DNA of 64,000 nucleotides, taken from Luteolibacter luteus. Lineage in GTDB: Bacteria > Verrucomicrobiota > Verrucomicrobiia > Verrucomicrobiales > Akkermansiaceae. Location of the stretch: NCBI RefSeq assembly GCF_012913485.1, contig NZ_CP051774.1, positions 2,666,001 to 2,730,000 of the forward strand, read 5' to 3'. A model generated the notes under the pieces. That model had not been told where the DNA came from and did not search any database. It saw nothing but the letters and a program-made list of their open reading frames with translations. Position 1 is the stretch's first letter. Each line of letters starts with the position of its first letter. This document shows positions 52,219 through 61,211 of this stretch, in pieces. A program made the translations under genes and the position numbers.

Positions 52219-53082
52219 ATGAGAACAGCAATCCTGATCCCTATCGCGGTGGTTGCGCTTGCCACCGGGGCTCTGGTGCGTGTGCGGACCACTCTAACTC
52301 CGGAAGAATCCCGTCCTACAAAATCCGGGCGGGATCCACGGACGGAAAGGATTCACACGACGGAAAGAGATGCCGAGGAGAAGATTGCGCGGATCGCCAA
52401 ACTGGCATTGGACGCTCCCCGTGAAGCGGAAGCCCTCGCGCTGGAATTGGAAGGCCGCGAGCGGGATGAGGCGCTGGCAGTCCTTTCCGCGGAGCTGGCC
52501 CGCGCCGATGCCGATCATGCGTTGAAGGTGGCGTCTCTGATCGAAGAACCGCAAGCACGCGGCAACTCGCTTGGCTTTGTCCTGGCGCAGTTGGCAGGCA
52601 CCGATGTCGAGTCCGTCTTCACTTGGCTGGCACAGACGAACGAAGGAGAACTGGTCAAGGCATCCGTGGAGCGCATGGCCTTGCCGGCGCTTGCCGAAGT
52701 GGATCCAGAGCGAGTGGCGCACTGGATCGCTGCCGGAAAGGCGACCCCGGCAGCCACCGAGACAGCCGTGGTCACGACCGTACAACGCTGGGTTCAACAG
52801 GATCGCAGCGCAGCAGCCCGGTGGGTTGCTTCCTTTGAAGACGAGCGCCTGCTGCACAACGGGATGGAAGCTTTGGTGAGCGGCTGGACGAAACAAGCGC
52901 GGGATGAGCCGTCTCCATGGATCAAAGGCCTGCCCGAGGGAAAGGCCAAGGACCAGGCATGCGCGGCGTATGCCGCAGCACTCGCTCCCATGCAGCCGGA
53001 AGGCGCAAGTCTCTGGGCCGGACAAATCAAGGATCCTGTCTTGGCAGCGCAAACGGCCCAGAGGATCGGGGCCGCGCGATAG
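52219..53082 (+). CDS. Signal-anchored helical repeat protein (shorter family member)
   Basis: 287 residues. An N-terminal anchor (TAILIPIAVVALATGALV) is followed by a charged helix and a solenoid of Ala-rich helices with VQRWVQQDRSAAARWVASF-type units. The unit matches those in the genes at 8767 and 10095, and the C-terminal AYAAALAPMQPEGASLWAGQI parallels TYAVTVAPYEPESAAQWAETL of 8767. These are therefore paralogues. Unknown function. The 242 nt upstream, to ruvX, are non-coding and divergent. Confidence 0.72.
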   Translation: MRTAILIPIAVVALATGALVRVRTTLTPEESRPTKSGRDPRTERIHTTERDAEEKIARIAKLALDAPREAEALALELEGRERDEALAVLSAELARADADHALKVASLIEEPQARGNSLGFVLAQLAGTDVESVFTWLAQTNEGELVKASVERMALPALAEVDPERVAHWIAAGKATPAATETAVVTTVQRWVQQDRSAAARWVASFEDERLLHNGMEALVSGWTKQARDEPSPWIKGLPEGKAKDQACAAYAAALAPMQPEGASLWAGQIKDPVLAAQTAQRIGAAR

Positions 53083-53136
53083 GAGGGCCATTTCACCGTC
53101 GCGCGATGAGCCGCCCTCGTGCATCCTCCGCCCGTG

Positions 53137-54150
53137 ATCTCCCGCCGCAAGATCAAGTATGCCGTCTCGCCCTCGCTTCGCCAGTATCTCTATCACTTCG
53201 ACCGGCTGAAGGAGATCCCGCTCGTCTACGATGATCTGGCGCGCTTTGCAGGCTCCATGCCGTATGAGGATCCCCGTGGGAAGGAGACGCTGTGGCTGAC
53301 GGTTTACTACCCGCAGGAGCTGATGCTGGAGCTGCGTCCGAAGCTCACGAAGATCTATGCCGAGCTGAAGATCGGCGGCGAGAGCGACCTTCACGAGCAC
53401 CTTACCGTGGACCGGATCGATTTCGGTGAATTTGGCAATTCACGACCTTTCCGCATCCGGATCACGAACCTCTACAACGACAACTCCGACTACTTCTACG
53501 TGAAGCAGGCGGACGCTTCCCGCATCTACGGGCTGGAACTCGAGCACATCCTCTCGCCGAACCGGATCAACTACCTGGTGAACGGGAACACGCTGATCGA
53601 AGAACACATCGCGGGCGTGCCGGGCGATGTCTTCCTGAAGGATCACCTCCCCCGTCCTGAACTCAACAAGGTCCGTATCGCAAAGGAATTCACCAAGTTC
53701 AACGAACGCTGCTTCATCCGCCTGCTCGGTGACATGCGCAGCGTGAACTACGTGGTGGATATCACACCGGACTTCGAAGAGGTGCAGTACCGCGTGCGGC
53801 CGATCGACTTCGACCAACAGAGCTACGAGCGTCGCGGCAAGACCTACCTGGCCTATCGTTTTGACTCGAACAAGACCGTGACGAAGCTCGCCTTCGACGT
53901 CCTGAACCGGAAGACCATCGACCAGTATGTGGCCGAGGAACACGCTCAGATGACCCGCCGTGCCAAGGTGGAGAGCCTGCGGCTAAAAGCGCTGCTTGGC
54001 ATCATGCGAAAGGAGGAGCTGGCCCCCCGGGAACACGTCGCCTTCCTGGCCGCTGATCTGGCGAAATACCATCACACGGATATTTTCCGCGATTGCCAGA
54101 CCATGGGCGAGCTGACCGCGGCGCACATCTCGCACATGCTGGAGATGTAG
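53137..54150 (+). CDS. Conserved-looking cytoplasmic protein of unknown function
   Basis: 337 residues from a GTG (ISRRKIKYAVSPSLRQYLYHF); a second GTG at 53119 would add six residues. The protein is rich in Tyr, Asp and Arg, with no signal peptide or membrane segment. Recurrent well-ordered stretches (PQELMLELRPKLTKIYAEL, DITPDFEEVQYRVRPIDF, YLAYRFDSNKTVTKLAF) suggest a folded enzyme or binding protein. I do not recognise a family. It lies after the repeat-protein gene and is followed by a 383-nt gap. Confidence 0.75.
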   Translation: MSRRKIKYAVSPSLRQYLYHFDRLKEIPLVYDDLARFAGSMPYEDPRGKETLWLTVYYPQELMLELRPKLTKIYAELKIGGESDLHEHLTVDRIDFGEFGNSRPFRIRITNLYNDNSDYFYVKQADASRIYGLELEHILSPNRINYLVNGNTLIEEHIAGVPGDVFLKDHLPRPELNKVRIAKEFTKFNERCFIRLLGDMRSVNYVVDITPDFEEVQYRVRPIDFDQQSYERRGKTYLAYRFDSNKTVTKLAFDVLNRKTIDQYVAEEHAQMTRRAKVESLRLKALLGIMRKEELAPREHVAFLAADLAKYHHTDIFRDCQTMGELTAAHISHMLEM

Positions 54151-54533
54151 GGCGATCATCCCGATACCCGTTCAGGAAAGAGACCATCACCCTCCCGGCC
54201 ATGCCCCGGACATCGGCACAACAATCCCGGTGAAACACCCCCCGGGACCGTCGCTCTAGCCGGACCTCCTTGTTCCCTCAGCTTCAGCTGGACGACTGGA
54301 ATCCCACCAGAAAAAGCATCTCTTCCCGGAGACCATCCGACGACGACGACGAATGGCCCCCGGTACTCGAGGCATGAACGGAGACTTATAGAAACCGTCC
54401 TATTGTGAAATCTCTGTATGATCTCTGTGATAAATCAACGGGATTTTTCTTCCCGGGAATGGCGAAAGAAAAACCGCCAGCTGCAATTGCGGCTGGCGGC
54501 ATGAGAAAGACCCGATGAAAACGGGAATCCGGA
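54151..54533. other. Non-coding gap before the rhamnose operon end
   Basis: 383 nt between convergent genes. Apart from the terminator at 54469-54499 nothing is recognised. Confidence 0.5.
54469..54499 (-). terminator. Intrinsic terminator of the rhamnose operon
   Basis: On the minus strand CCGCCAGC pairs with GCTGGCGG around a 10-nt loop and is followed by TTTTT. It lies 35 nt after the substrate-binding gene. Confidence 0.88.
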
Positions 54534-55538
54534 TCAAAAATCGAACTGGTCGATGTTCTCCTTCGTGAAGGCGAAGGGCGTCCCGAGGAGAATGTTGTCG
54601 CCCTCAATCTTGAAGGTGCCGAGCTTGTCGTCCTTGAATTCGGTGGCGCCAGGCTTCAGCGAGCCGTTGGCAAGGGCAGCCCCGGCCTTGATGGCGAGGT
54701 AGCCGAGGTCTTCCACCTTCCAAAGGATGACGGCCTGGGTGACCCCTTCCTTCACATAGGCCTTGTTCTCGCTGGGCAGGCCAAGGCCGACGACCTTAAC
54801 CGCACCGGTCTTGCCGGCCTGCTTCACCGCTTCCGCCGCGCCAGGAACGCCGGGCGAGCAGACGGAAATGACGGCTTTCAGGTTGGGATGCGCGCTGAGG
54901 AGATTGGTGGTTTCCTGCTGCGCCTTGTCCTTCAGGTCATCGCAGGGCTTGATGTCCACCAGCTTCAGGTTCGGGTACTTCTCGGCTTGGCGGGCCTTGA
55001 TGGCGGCGATCCAAGCATTCTGGTTCGCGGCGGTGAGGTTCGCGGTGATGATGGCGTATTCGCCTTCGCTGCCAATGAGCTGGGCGGCGTTGTCGAGCAA
55101 GGCATCGCCGATGCCCTTTTCCGTGGCTTGGTTCACGAAGAAAGAGCGGGCGTCCGGCTGGGCATCCGCGTCGTAGGTGACGACCTTGATGCCAGCGTCC
55201 TGCGCCTTGCGGAGCGCGGTGGAGAGGCCGTCCTTGTTTTCACAGGCGGCGGCGATCACATCCACTCCGAGGGAGATCCAGTTCTCGACGATCTCATTCT
55301 GCTTCGCCGGGTCGGAGTTGGTCGGGCCGTCGAAAAGCATTTCGGCACCGAGGTCCTTGGCCGCGGCGCGGGCGCCTTTTTCACAGGCGACGAAGTATTG
55401 GTTACCCTTGCTCTTCGGCAGCAAGGCGATGGTCAGTTTTTTGCCGCCGGCACCGGCCTCCTCCGATTTTTTGCAGGAAGGCAGAAGGGGGATCGTGCAG
55501 AGGACGGCGAGCGAGCAAAGGAAGCGCGTGCGATTCAC
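54534..55538 (-). CDS. rhaS: Rhamnose-type ABC transporter substrate-binding lipoprotein
   Basis: 334 residues. A lipoprotein signal peptide ends at LLPSC-KK. The type-1 periplasmic binding protein fold is clear: LTIALLPKSKGNQYFVACEKGA, GVDVIAAACENKDGL, AGIKVVTYDAD and AVISVCSPGVPGAAEAV. It belongs to the sugar-binding family containing RhaS and LsrB. The adjacent RhaI-type isomerase points to L-rhamnose. It is the last gene of a five-gene minus-strand operon and has its own terminator. The name follows Rhizobium usage. Confidence 0.85.
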   Translation of the reverse strand: MNRTRFLCSLAVLCTIPLLPSCKKSEEAGAGGKKLTIALLPKSKGNQYFVACEKGARAAAKDLGAEMLFDGPTNSDPAKQNEIVENWISLGVDVIAAACENKDGLSTALRKAQDAGIKVVTYDADAQPDARSFFVNQATEKGIGDALLDNAAQLIGSEGEYAIITANLTAANQNAWIAAIKARQAEKYPNLKLVDIKPCDDLKDKAQQETTNLLSAHPNLKAVISVCSPGVPGAAEAVKQAGKTGAVKVVGLGLPSENKAYVKEGVTQAVILWKVEDLGYLAIKAGAALANGSLKPGATEFKDDKLGTFKIEGDNILLGTPFAFTKENIDQFDF

Positions 55539-55583
55539 GGGATCTTGGGTTGGTGAAGTTTCTTTGGGTTGGGAAATAGCTGG

Positions 55584-56603
55584 CTAATGCTGCCTCCGTG
55601 AACGTCGCGTGGCGAGGATTCTTGCGAGAGGTGTCACGGCGAGAGCGACGATCAGCAGCACGCCCGTGAGCATGCCGGAGAGTTCGCGGGCATTGCTCGA
55701 GATCGATTTTTCGAAGAGCTGGTAGTCGGTGATGCGGCTGAGGCCATTGCCCAAGATCGCCACGGCGATGTAGCCGAGCAGGGTGCCGCAAACGGTGCCG
55801 GAGCCGCCGAAGATACTGGTGCCGCCCAGCACCACCGCGGTGATGGCGAGGAGTTCGTAGCCGATCCCCGCATTCGCACGGGCTTCGCCAAGACGCGCGA
55901 CGAGAATCACGGCGGCTAGTCCGGAAATGGCACCGGCGAGGATGTAAACAAAGCCGGTATTCCGCTGCACAGGGATGCCTGCATAACGAGCGCCCTCCGG
56001 CGAGTAGCCGATGGCACGGAAGGAGCGACCGAAGGTGGTGTGATGGACCAGCAGGTAGATGCCGATGGCTACCGCAACGAAGATGAGCACTTGGGTCGGA
56101 ATGCCGGCGATGTTGCCATTGCCAAGCTGGAGGAAGGATTTGTCGAAGCCGGAATAGGATTTCGAGCCCCGGGTGAGCGCTTCCGCCAAGCCGCGGAAGA
56201 GCGAGAAGGTGCCGAGGGTCACGATCAACGGCGGAAGTTTCATCCTCGCGATCAGGAGAGCATTCAATCCTCCGCCCACGACCCCGATGAAGATGGAGAT
56301 CAGGCCCGCTAGCATCGGCGAAAGCCCCGCGTCATTCACCAGCATGCCGAAGGATACGGCGCAGAGGCCCATCATCGAACCCACGGACAGATCGATGCCC
56401 CCCGTAAGGATGACCGGGGTCATGGCAAGTGCCAGCAGACCGGTCTCCACCGAGAAGCGGAAGATATTAGAAACGTTCGAGCCATCCAAGAACCTGCGGC
56501 CGATGGCGCTGAACAGGGCGATCTCGAGCGCGATCACCAGCAGCAGCACGACTTCGTGCCGCAGCAGGATGTTCTTCAGGGAGATGGGTTTCGCATCGGA
56601 CAT
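55584..56603 (-). CDS. rhaQ: Rhamnose-type ABC transporter permease (second)
   Basis: 339 residues with about nine hydrophobic segments. The BPD_transp_2 signature is present: LTGGIDLSVGSMMGL, LPPLIVTLGTFSLFRGLA, RSFRAIGYSPEGARYAGI (EAA-like loop contacting the ATPase) and AVVLGGTSIFGGSGTV. It starts at an ATG 10 nt after the first permease gene. P and Q labels are assigned by gene order only. Confidence 0.85.
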   Translation of the reverse strand: MSDAKPISLKNILLRHEVVLLLVIALEIALFSAIGRRFLDGSNVSNIFRFSVETGLLALAMTPVILTGGIDLSVGSMMGLCAVSFGMLVNDAGLSPMLAGLISIFIGVVGGGLNALLIARMKLPPLIVTLGTFSLFRGLAEALTRGSKSYSGFDKSFLQLGNGNIAGIPTQVLIFVAVAIGIYLLVHHTTFGRSFRAIGYSPEGARYAGIPVQRNTGFVYILAGAISGLAAVILVARLGEARANAGIGYELLAITAVVLGGTSIFGGSGTVCGTLLGYIAVAILGNGLSRITDYQLFEKSISSNARELSGMLTGVLLIVALAVTPLARILATRRSRRQH

Positions 56604-56613
56604 GGCTGGCTGT

Positions 56614-57540
56614 CTATTTCTTGCCGCGCCGCAGGCCATCGGCCACCACGGCGAGAAGGATCACGAGACCTTGGATGGCACGCTCCCAGTAGGGCGGCTG
56701 ATGGAAATGGGTCAGGGCGGGATTGACGTTCGCGAGCAGGAGGAGGCCGAGCAGGACACCCCAGAGATTGCCGCGGCCACCGGTGATCGCGACGCCGCCA
56801 ACCACCGCTGCGGCGATGACTTTCAGCTCGAGGCCATCGCCAGCATTCGGCTGCACCTGGGGTGATTGCACCATATTCAGCACGGCGGCGATCCCGGCGA
56901 GGGCGCCCATGAGAGCGAAGACCGCGAAGGTCGTGAGCTTCGGATTGATCCCGGCGAGGCGCGCGGCTTCGGCATCCGTCCCGGTAGCGTAAACGTAGCG
57001 GCCCGCAGCGAGATTTCTCATGCCCCAAGCAAAGAACAGCAGCAGCATGATCGAGAAACCGATGACCACGCCCTGGCCCGAGGCCTGGCTCATGCCGAAC
57101 CACTGGATGCCCTCAGGCAGTGGCATGAGGCGTCCTTGCTGCCAAAGACGCAGGGCTTCATTCCAAGTCACCATGGTGGCAAGGGTCACCACGATGCTCG
57201 GGAGGCCGAGCCAAGCGACCAGCAGTCCATTGAAAGCACCCAGCACGATTCCCGTACCAACAGCGGCAAGCACCGCGACACCGAGCGGCATCCCTGCCGC
57301 GGCGACGATACCCGCGACCACGCCGCACACGCTGAACTGCGCACCCAGTGAAATATCGATCTGCCGGGTGATGATCACCAGCGTGATACCGATGGCCGCA
57401 ACCAGCGCGGGCATCTGCGAGGTAAAGCGCGAGAGCAGCGGCTGGAGCTCGTAGAAATTCGGCGCGAAGATCGCCAAGGCAGACAGCAGCAGCGCGAGGG
57501 CTGCGGCCACGGTGAGCTCGCGCGAATACTTCCGCATCAT
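56614..57540 (-). CDS. rhaP: Rhamnose-type ABC transporter permease (first)
   Basis: 308 residues, multi-pass. Family motifs are IITRQIDISLGAQFSV, LPSIVVTLATMVTWNEAL, VYATGTDAEAARLAGI and AVVGGVAITGGRGNLWG. It overlaps the ATPase stop by 4 nt (ATGA), so the two are translationally coupled. It forms a heterodimeric channel with the other permease. Confidence 0.85.
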   Translation of the reverse strand: MMRKYSRELTVAAALALLLSALAIFAPNFYELQPLLSRFTSQMPALVAAIGITLVIITRQIDISLGAQFSVCGVVAGIVAAAGMPLGVAVLAAVGTGIVLGAFNGLLVAWLGLPSIVVTLATMVTWNEALRLWQQGRLMPLPEGIQWFGMSQASGQGVVIGFSIMLLLFFAWGMRNLAAGRYVYATGTDAEAARLAGINPKLTTFAVFALMGALAGIAAVLNMVQSPQVQPNAGDGLELKVIAAAVVGGVAITGGRGNLWGVLLGLLLLANVNPALTHFHQPPYWERAIQGLVILLAVVADGLRRGKK

Positions 57541-59039
57541 GCGACCTCCTTTCCGCTCTGGCCGAGCGCGGCACTCATCACTTCATGGGCATCGGCCCCG
57601 CCCGGAAGTACGGCAGTCACCGTACCTCCACGCATGACTGCGATGCGATCGCTCATGCCGAGCACTTCGGGCAGGTCGCTGGAGATCATCAGGACCGCGA
57701 GACCTTCTTTTGCAAGCGAGCGGATGATCTTGTGGATCTCGCTCTTCGCACCGACGTCCACGCCTTGCGTGGGTTCATCGAGAATCAGCAGCTTCGGCTT
57801 GGTAGCCAGCCAGCGGGAGACGCTGACCTTCTGCTGGTTTCCACCGCTGAGGCTGCCGCCGGGTGCTTCCGGTCCGTAGGCTTTGATGCCAAGATCGCGG
57901 ATGAAGTCCTTCGCAACTTCGGTCTCACGTTTTTTCCGCAGCCAGGTGCCGGGGAAAAGCACCGGGTGCACGGCCATCGTGATATTGTGCGCGATCGGCA
58001 TTTCGAGGATCACGCCGTGACGGCGGCGATCCTCCGGCACGTAGGCAATGCCGTGCGAGATGGCTTCGCGGGACGAGGAGATCGAGATCTTCTCGCCCTT
58101 CAGGAAGATCTCGCCGGAGTCCGCAGGCGTGATGCCGAAAAGGATGCGAGCAAGTTCGGTGCGGCCCGCGCCGACGAGGCCGGCCATGCCGACGATCTCG
58201 CCCGAGCGGACGTCAAGGTTCACGCTCTGCACGCCGCTTCCGGTGCAGCCGAGATTCTTCAGGGAAAGCACGACGTCACCCGCCCCGCCTTCGGTCGGCG
58301 GATAGAGTGTGGCGACCTCCCGGCCCACCATCAGCTTGATCATCGCGGAGTCCGTCAGGTCCTTTACCGGATAGGTGCCGACGCTTTCGCCATCGCGGAG
58401 GACGGTCACGCGATCAGCCAAGGCGAAGATCTCCTCCAAGCGGTGCGAGATATAGACCACGCCCACGCCGCTCGCCCGGAGGTCCTTCACCACGCCGAAG
58501 AGCAAGTGCTGCTCCTTCTGTGTGAGGGAGGCTGTGGGCTCGTCCATGATGACGACCTTGGCCCCGGAGCCCAGCGCGCAGGCGATTTCGACAAGCTGCT
58601 GCTCCGGCATCGACAGCTCGTGCACCTCGGCATCGGGAGAAATATCGGCTCCGACGCGCTTCAGCAGTTCGACCGCCTTCGCGCGTTGCTCCGCGCGTTT
58701 CACGAAAGAGAACGGGGCGGGCTTCTTCAAGCGCAGCCCGATGTTTTCCGCCACCGTGAGATCCGGGAACAGGGCTGGCTGCTGATAGATGCAGGCGATG
58801 CCCAACGCGCGGGCATGCGCAGGGGTCAAGGAACGCAATTGCTCCTTACCGATGGTCAGCGTGCCTTCGTCCGGCGAGTGCGCGCCCGTGATCACCTTGA
58901 TCAGGGTGGACTTGCCCGCACCGTTCTCACCTAACAGCGCGTGGACTTCACCTGGCATCAACTCGAAGGAAACCCCTTTCAGCGCGCGCACGGCGCCAAA
59001 GGACTTCCGGACATCGGAGAGTTGGAGAAGAGGTTTCAA
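57537..59039 (-). CDS. rhaT: Rhamnose-type ABC transporter ATP-binding protein (two ABC domains)
   Basis: 500 residues with two nucleotide-binding domains, as in RbsA/XylG-type importers. Domain 1 has GENGAGKSTL, ELSMPEQQLVEIA and VIMDEPTASL. Domain 2 has a degenerate Walker A (GLVGAGRTELA, Lys replaced by Arg), SLSGGNQQKVSV and LLILDEPTQGVDVGAK. The degenerate second P-loop is usual in this class. Start and stop couple it to rhaI upstream (28-nt gap) and to the permease (ATGA). Confidence 0.9.
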   Translation of the reverse strand: MKPLLQLSDVRKSFGAVRALKGVSFELMPGEVHALLGENGAGKSTLIKVITGAHSPDEGTLTIGKEQLRSLTPAHARALGIACIYQQPALFPDLTVAENIGLRLKKPAPFSFVKRAEQRAKAVELLKRVGADISPDAEVHELSMPEQQLVEIACALGSGAKVVIMDEPTASLTQKEQHLLFGVVKDLRASGVGVVYISHRLEEIFALADRVTVLRDGESVGTYPVKDLTDSAMIKLMVGREVATLYPPTEGGAGDVVLSLKNLGCTGSGVQSVNLDVRSGEIVGMAGLVGAGRTELARILFGITPADSGEIFLKGEKISISSSREAISHGIAYVPEDRRRHGVILEMPIAHNITMAVHPVLFPGTWLRKKRETEVAKDFIRDLGIKAYGPEAPGGSLSGGNQQKVSVSRWLATKPKLLILDEPTQGVDVGAKSEIHKIIRSLAKEGLAVLMISSDLPEVLGMSDRIAVMRGGTVTAVLPGGADAHEVMSAALGQSGKEVA

Positions 59040-59067
59040 GAGACGCTTGGGCTACGCGTAGCGGTGC

Positions 59068-60267
59068 TCAGGCATAACTGTGCTCCGTCGCGATGCCAAG
59101 TTCCTGACGCCGCTTTGCGCGTTCTACCGCGGCTTTTTCGGCATAGCCGCTGGCCCGGTGGGCGGCGAGCGGATCCGCCTCCAGGCCTTTCGTGCCGCGC
59201 CAGTCGGCAATCGCCACGGAGACATCGGTGTTGAAAGCCTTCTTCAGGGACATCTCGGCGTCCACGATGTTCCCCTTCCGCTGTGCCTGCACCAGCGCCT
59301 CGTGATCCACCAGCGCGGCCTTGGCGTAGAGTTCCTGTGCCGTGCAGACCGTCTGGATCATCGCCTCGATCTTCGGCTTCAGGTTGTGGGACTGGTCGAT
59401 CATGTATTCGATATCCGGGTACTTCCCGCCGCGCTCCCAGGCGAAGAAGTGGATCTCATGGAAGATGCGGAAAATCTGATAGGGATCGATCGAGCCGAGG
59501 GTCAGGTCATCGTCCGCGTACTTGCGGTCGTTGAAATGAAAGCCGCCGAGCATGTCCTCATCGAGGAGCCAGGCGACGATTTGCTCGATATTCTGGGAAA
59601 GATAGTGGTGGCCGGTATCGACCAGCACCTTGGCCTGCGGGCCCGCTTTCTTCGCAGTGAGGAAGGACATCCCCCAATCGGCGAGGTCGGTCTGATAGAA
59701 GGCCGGCTCGAAGGGCTTGTACTCCACCAGCAGGATCTGCTCCGGGGAAAGATGGGCGTGAGCCTCTTTCAGCGCGGCCTCGAAGCGGTGCTTGCGCTCG
59801 CGGATGCTGTCCTGGCCGGGATAGTTCGTGCCATCGGCGAACCACAGCGAGACCGCGCGGCTGCCCGTAGCCTTGCCAATCCGGATGCAGTCCAGGATAT
59901 GCGCCAAGGCTTGGTCACGAGCCGTTTCGAAAGGACTACCGACCGAGCCGAGCTTGTAGAGCTGGTCTTGGAAAAGGTTCGGATTGATCGAGCCGATGCG
60001 GATGTCCAACGCCTGAGCCTTCGAGGCTACCACGGACGCATCCACGCCCGGCGCGAAGTCCCAGAGGACGTGCGTGGCCACCGTGGGACAGCATCCGGTC
60101 AAGCGGTGCACATGGGCCGCATCCGCCAACTTGTCGTCCATATCAATCGCGGCAGCGGGCTGGTGGAACTTGCCGAAGCGGGTTCCGGTGTCCGCGTAGC
60201 CCCAAGACGGAGTTTCAATGCGAAAGGAGTCGAGGGCTCGAAATACAGTTTCCGGACTGGCAGGCAT
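59068..60267 (-). CDS. rhaI: L-rhamnose isomerase, RhaI type
   Basis: 399 residues. WGYADTGTRFGKF near the N-terminus, LVEYKPFEP (Glu182), VLVDTGHH (Asp217) and FHFNDRKYADDDL (His244, Asp252/Asp254) match the TIM-barrel L-RhI/RhaI family of Pseudomonas stutzeri and rhizobia, with metal ligands at those acidic and His residues. This family is distinct from E. coli RhaA. It converts L-rhamnose to L-rhamnulose. As first gene of the operon it links import to catabolism. No rhamnulose kinase or aldolase gene is in the window. Confidence 0.9.
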   Translation of the reverse strand: MPASPETVFRALDSFRIETPSWGYADTGTRFGKFHQPAAAIDMDDKLADAAHVHRLTGCCPTVATHVLWDFAPGVDASVVASKAQALDIRIGSINPNLFQDQLYKLGSVGSPFETARDQALAHILDCIRIGKATGSRAVSLWFADGTNYPGQDSIRERKHRFEAALKEAHAHLSPEQILLVEYKPFEPAFYQTDLADWGMSFLTAKKAGPQAKVLVDTGHHYLSQNIEQIVAWLLDEDMLGGFHFNDRKYADDDLTLGSIDPYQIFRIFHEIHFFAWERGGKYPDIEYMIDQSHNLKPKIEAMIQTVCTAQELYAKAALVDHEALVQAQRKGNIVDAEMSLKKAFNTDVSVAIADWRGTKGLEADPLAAHRASGYAEKAAVERAKRRQELGIATEHSYA

Positions 60268-60314
60268 GGCGGCGTTCTTGGGTTGGTAAGCGGCGCGAAT
60301 CCACTAAAGGTAAC

Positions 60315-60328
60315 GTTTCTTATGAAAC
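60315..60328. promoter_or_regulatory. Possible operator upstream of rhaI
   Basis: GTTTC and GAAAC arms flank TTAT, 48 nt upstream of the rhaI start. LacI-type operators often have such AAACGTTT-like symmetry. No LacI or AraC gene is adjacent, so the regulator is unknown. Confidence 0.4.
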
Positions 60329-60362
60329 CGCAAGGAATTTCCGGCGATATGACCCGAACGGG

Positions 60363-60983
60363 CTATTCTGGGTCCTGCGGCAGGCCAAAACCGAGGAAAA
60401 CGCCCTTCGATTCCGGGCGGGGCAGCTTGAAATCGAAGACTCCGTAGCCATCCCGTTTGATCCCCCGATAAGTGCGTCCATCGCTGGCCCCAACCATTAC
60501 GGCCTGCCCTGTCTCCTTCTCATGGCCGAGGAAGATCTGGACGTGGGAAACGGGGACTTCACGCCCGTCTTTCGGCTCGTAGGTGCCGGACCAGAAGAGG
60601 AGGTCTCCCGGCATCAGCTTGGTGAAGACTGCGGACTTCAAGGTGGTTTCCGTGGAAGGAACCTCGGTCAGCGCCTTTGCATCCCTGACCCAGATGAATT
60701 GGGCTGCGGAGCTACGGGGTGGCTCAAAGCCTGCCTCTTGAAGAATATGGTACACGGCCCCGGAGCAATCGAGGCCGCCGCTTGCCGGATCCGCGCTGCC
60801 AAAGGTGTAGCGCAGCCACGTGTCCTTCGCCGCGAGTTCCAAAGACTTGTCCACGATGCGCTTCCGCGGTCCGGAAAGGGACGCATACTCCTTCAAATCC
60901 TCCGGTTCAATGACGCCGGGACGAATCCCCTCGCCCGCCATCGCGACGGTAGCGAGGGAAAGGAAAAGAATCCGGATAGTCAT
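60363..60983 (-). CDS. Secreted NlpC/P60-family cysteine peptidase
   Basis: 206 residues from the ATG at 60983, which gives a signal peptide (MTIRILFLSLATVAMAGEG). The catalytic Cys73 sits in GLDCSGAVYH and His147 in VSHVQIFLGH, with MPGDLLFW between them, the standard NlpC/P60 order. It probably cuts peptidoglycan stem peptides. No SH3b or LysM binding domain is present. An in-frame ATG five codons upstream is the alternative. The 228 nt before it are non-coding. Confidence 0.87.
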   Translation of the reverse strand: MTIRILFLSLATVAMAGEGIRPGVIEPEDLKEYASLSGPRKRIVDKSLELAAKDTWLRYTFGSADPASGGLDCSGAVYHILQEAGFEPPRSSAAQFIWVRDAKALTEVPSTETTLKSAVFTKLMPGDLLFWSGTYEPKDGREVPVSHVQIFLGHEKETGQAVMVGASDGRTYRGIKRDGYGVFDFKLPRPESKGVFLGFGLPQDPE

Positions 60984-61211
60984 CTCCCACCCTAACACAG
61001 GATAGAAGATTCCGCCAGCCGCACTTCTTCCGCTTCCGCGCGGTGCCCGCCCACTCTATTTTCACGGACTCGATCAACACGGAGGTTCGGCGACCCAAGC
61101 CACCCTCGTCGCGATCACGGACGTCAGGATGGAATAGGACCATGCGCTGCTGACGTGTTCCACGCCACCTAGAAGAGGACAGTTCTAACCGGAGGTAAGA
61201 TTCGAGTCAGC

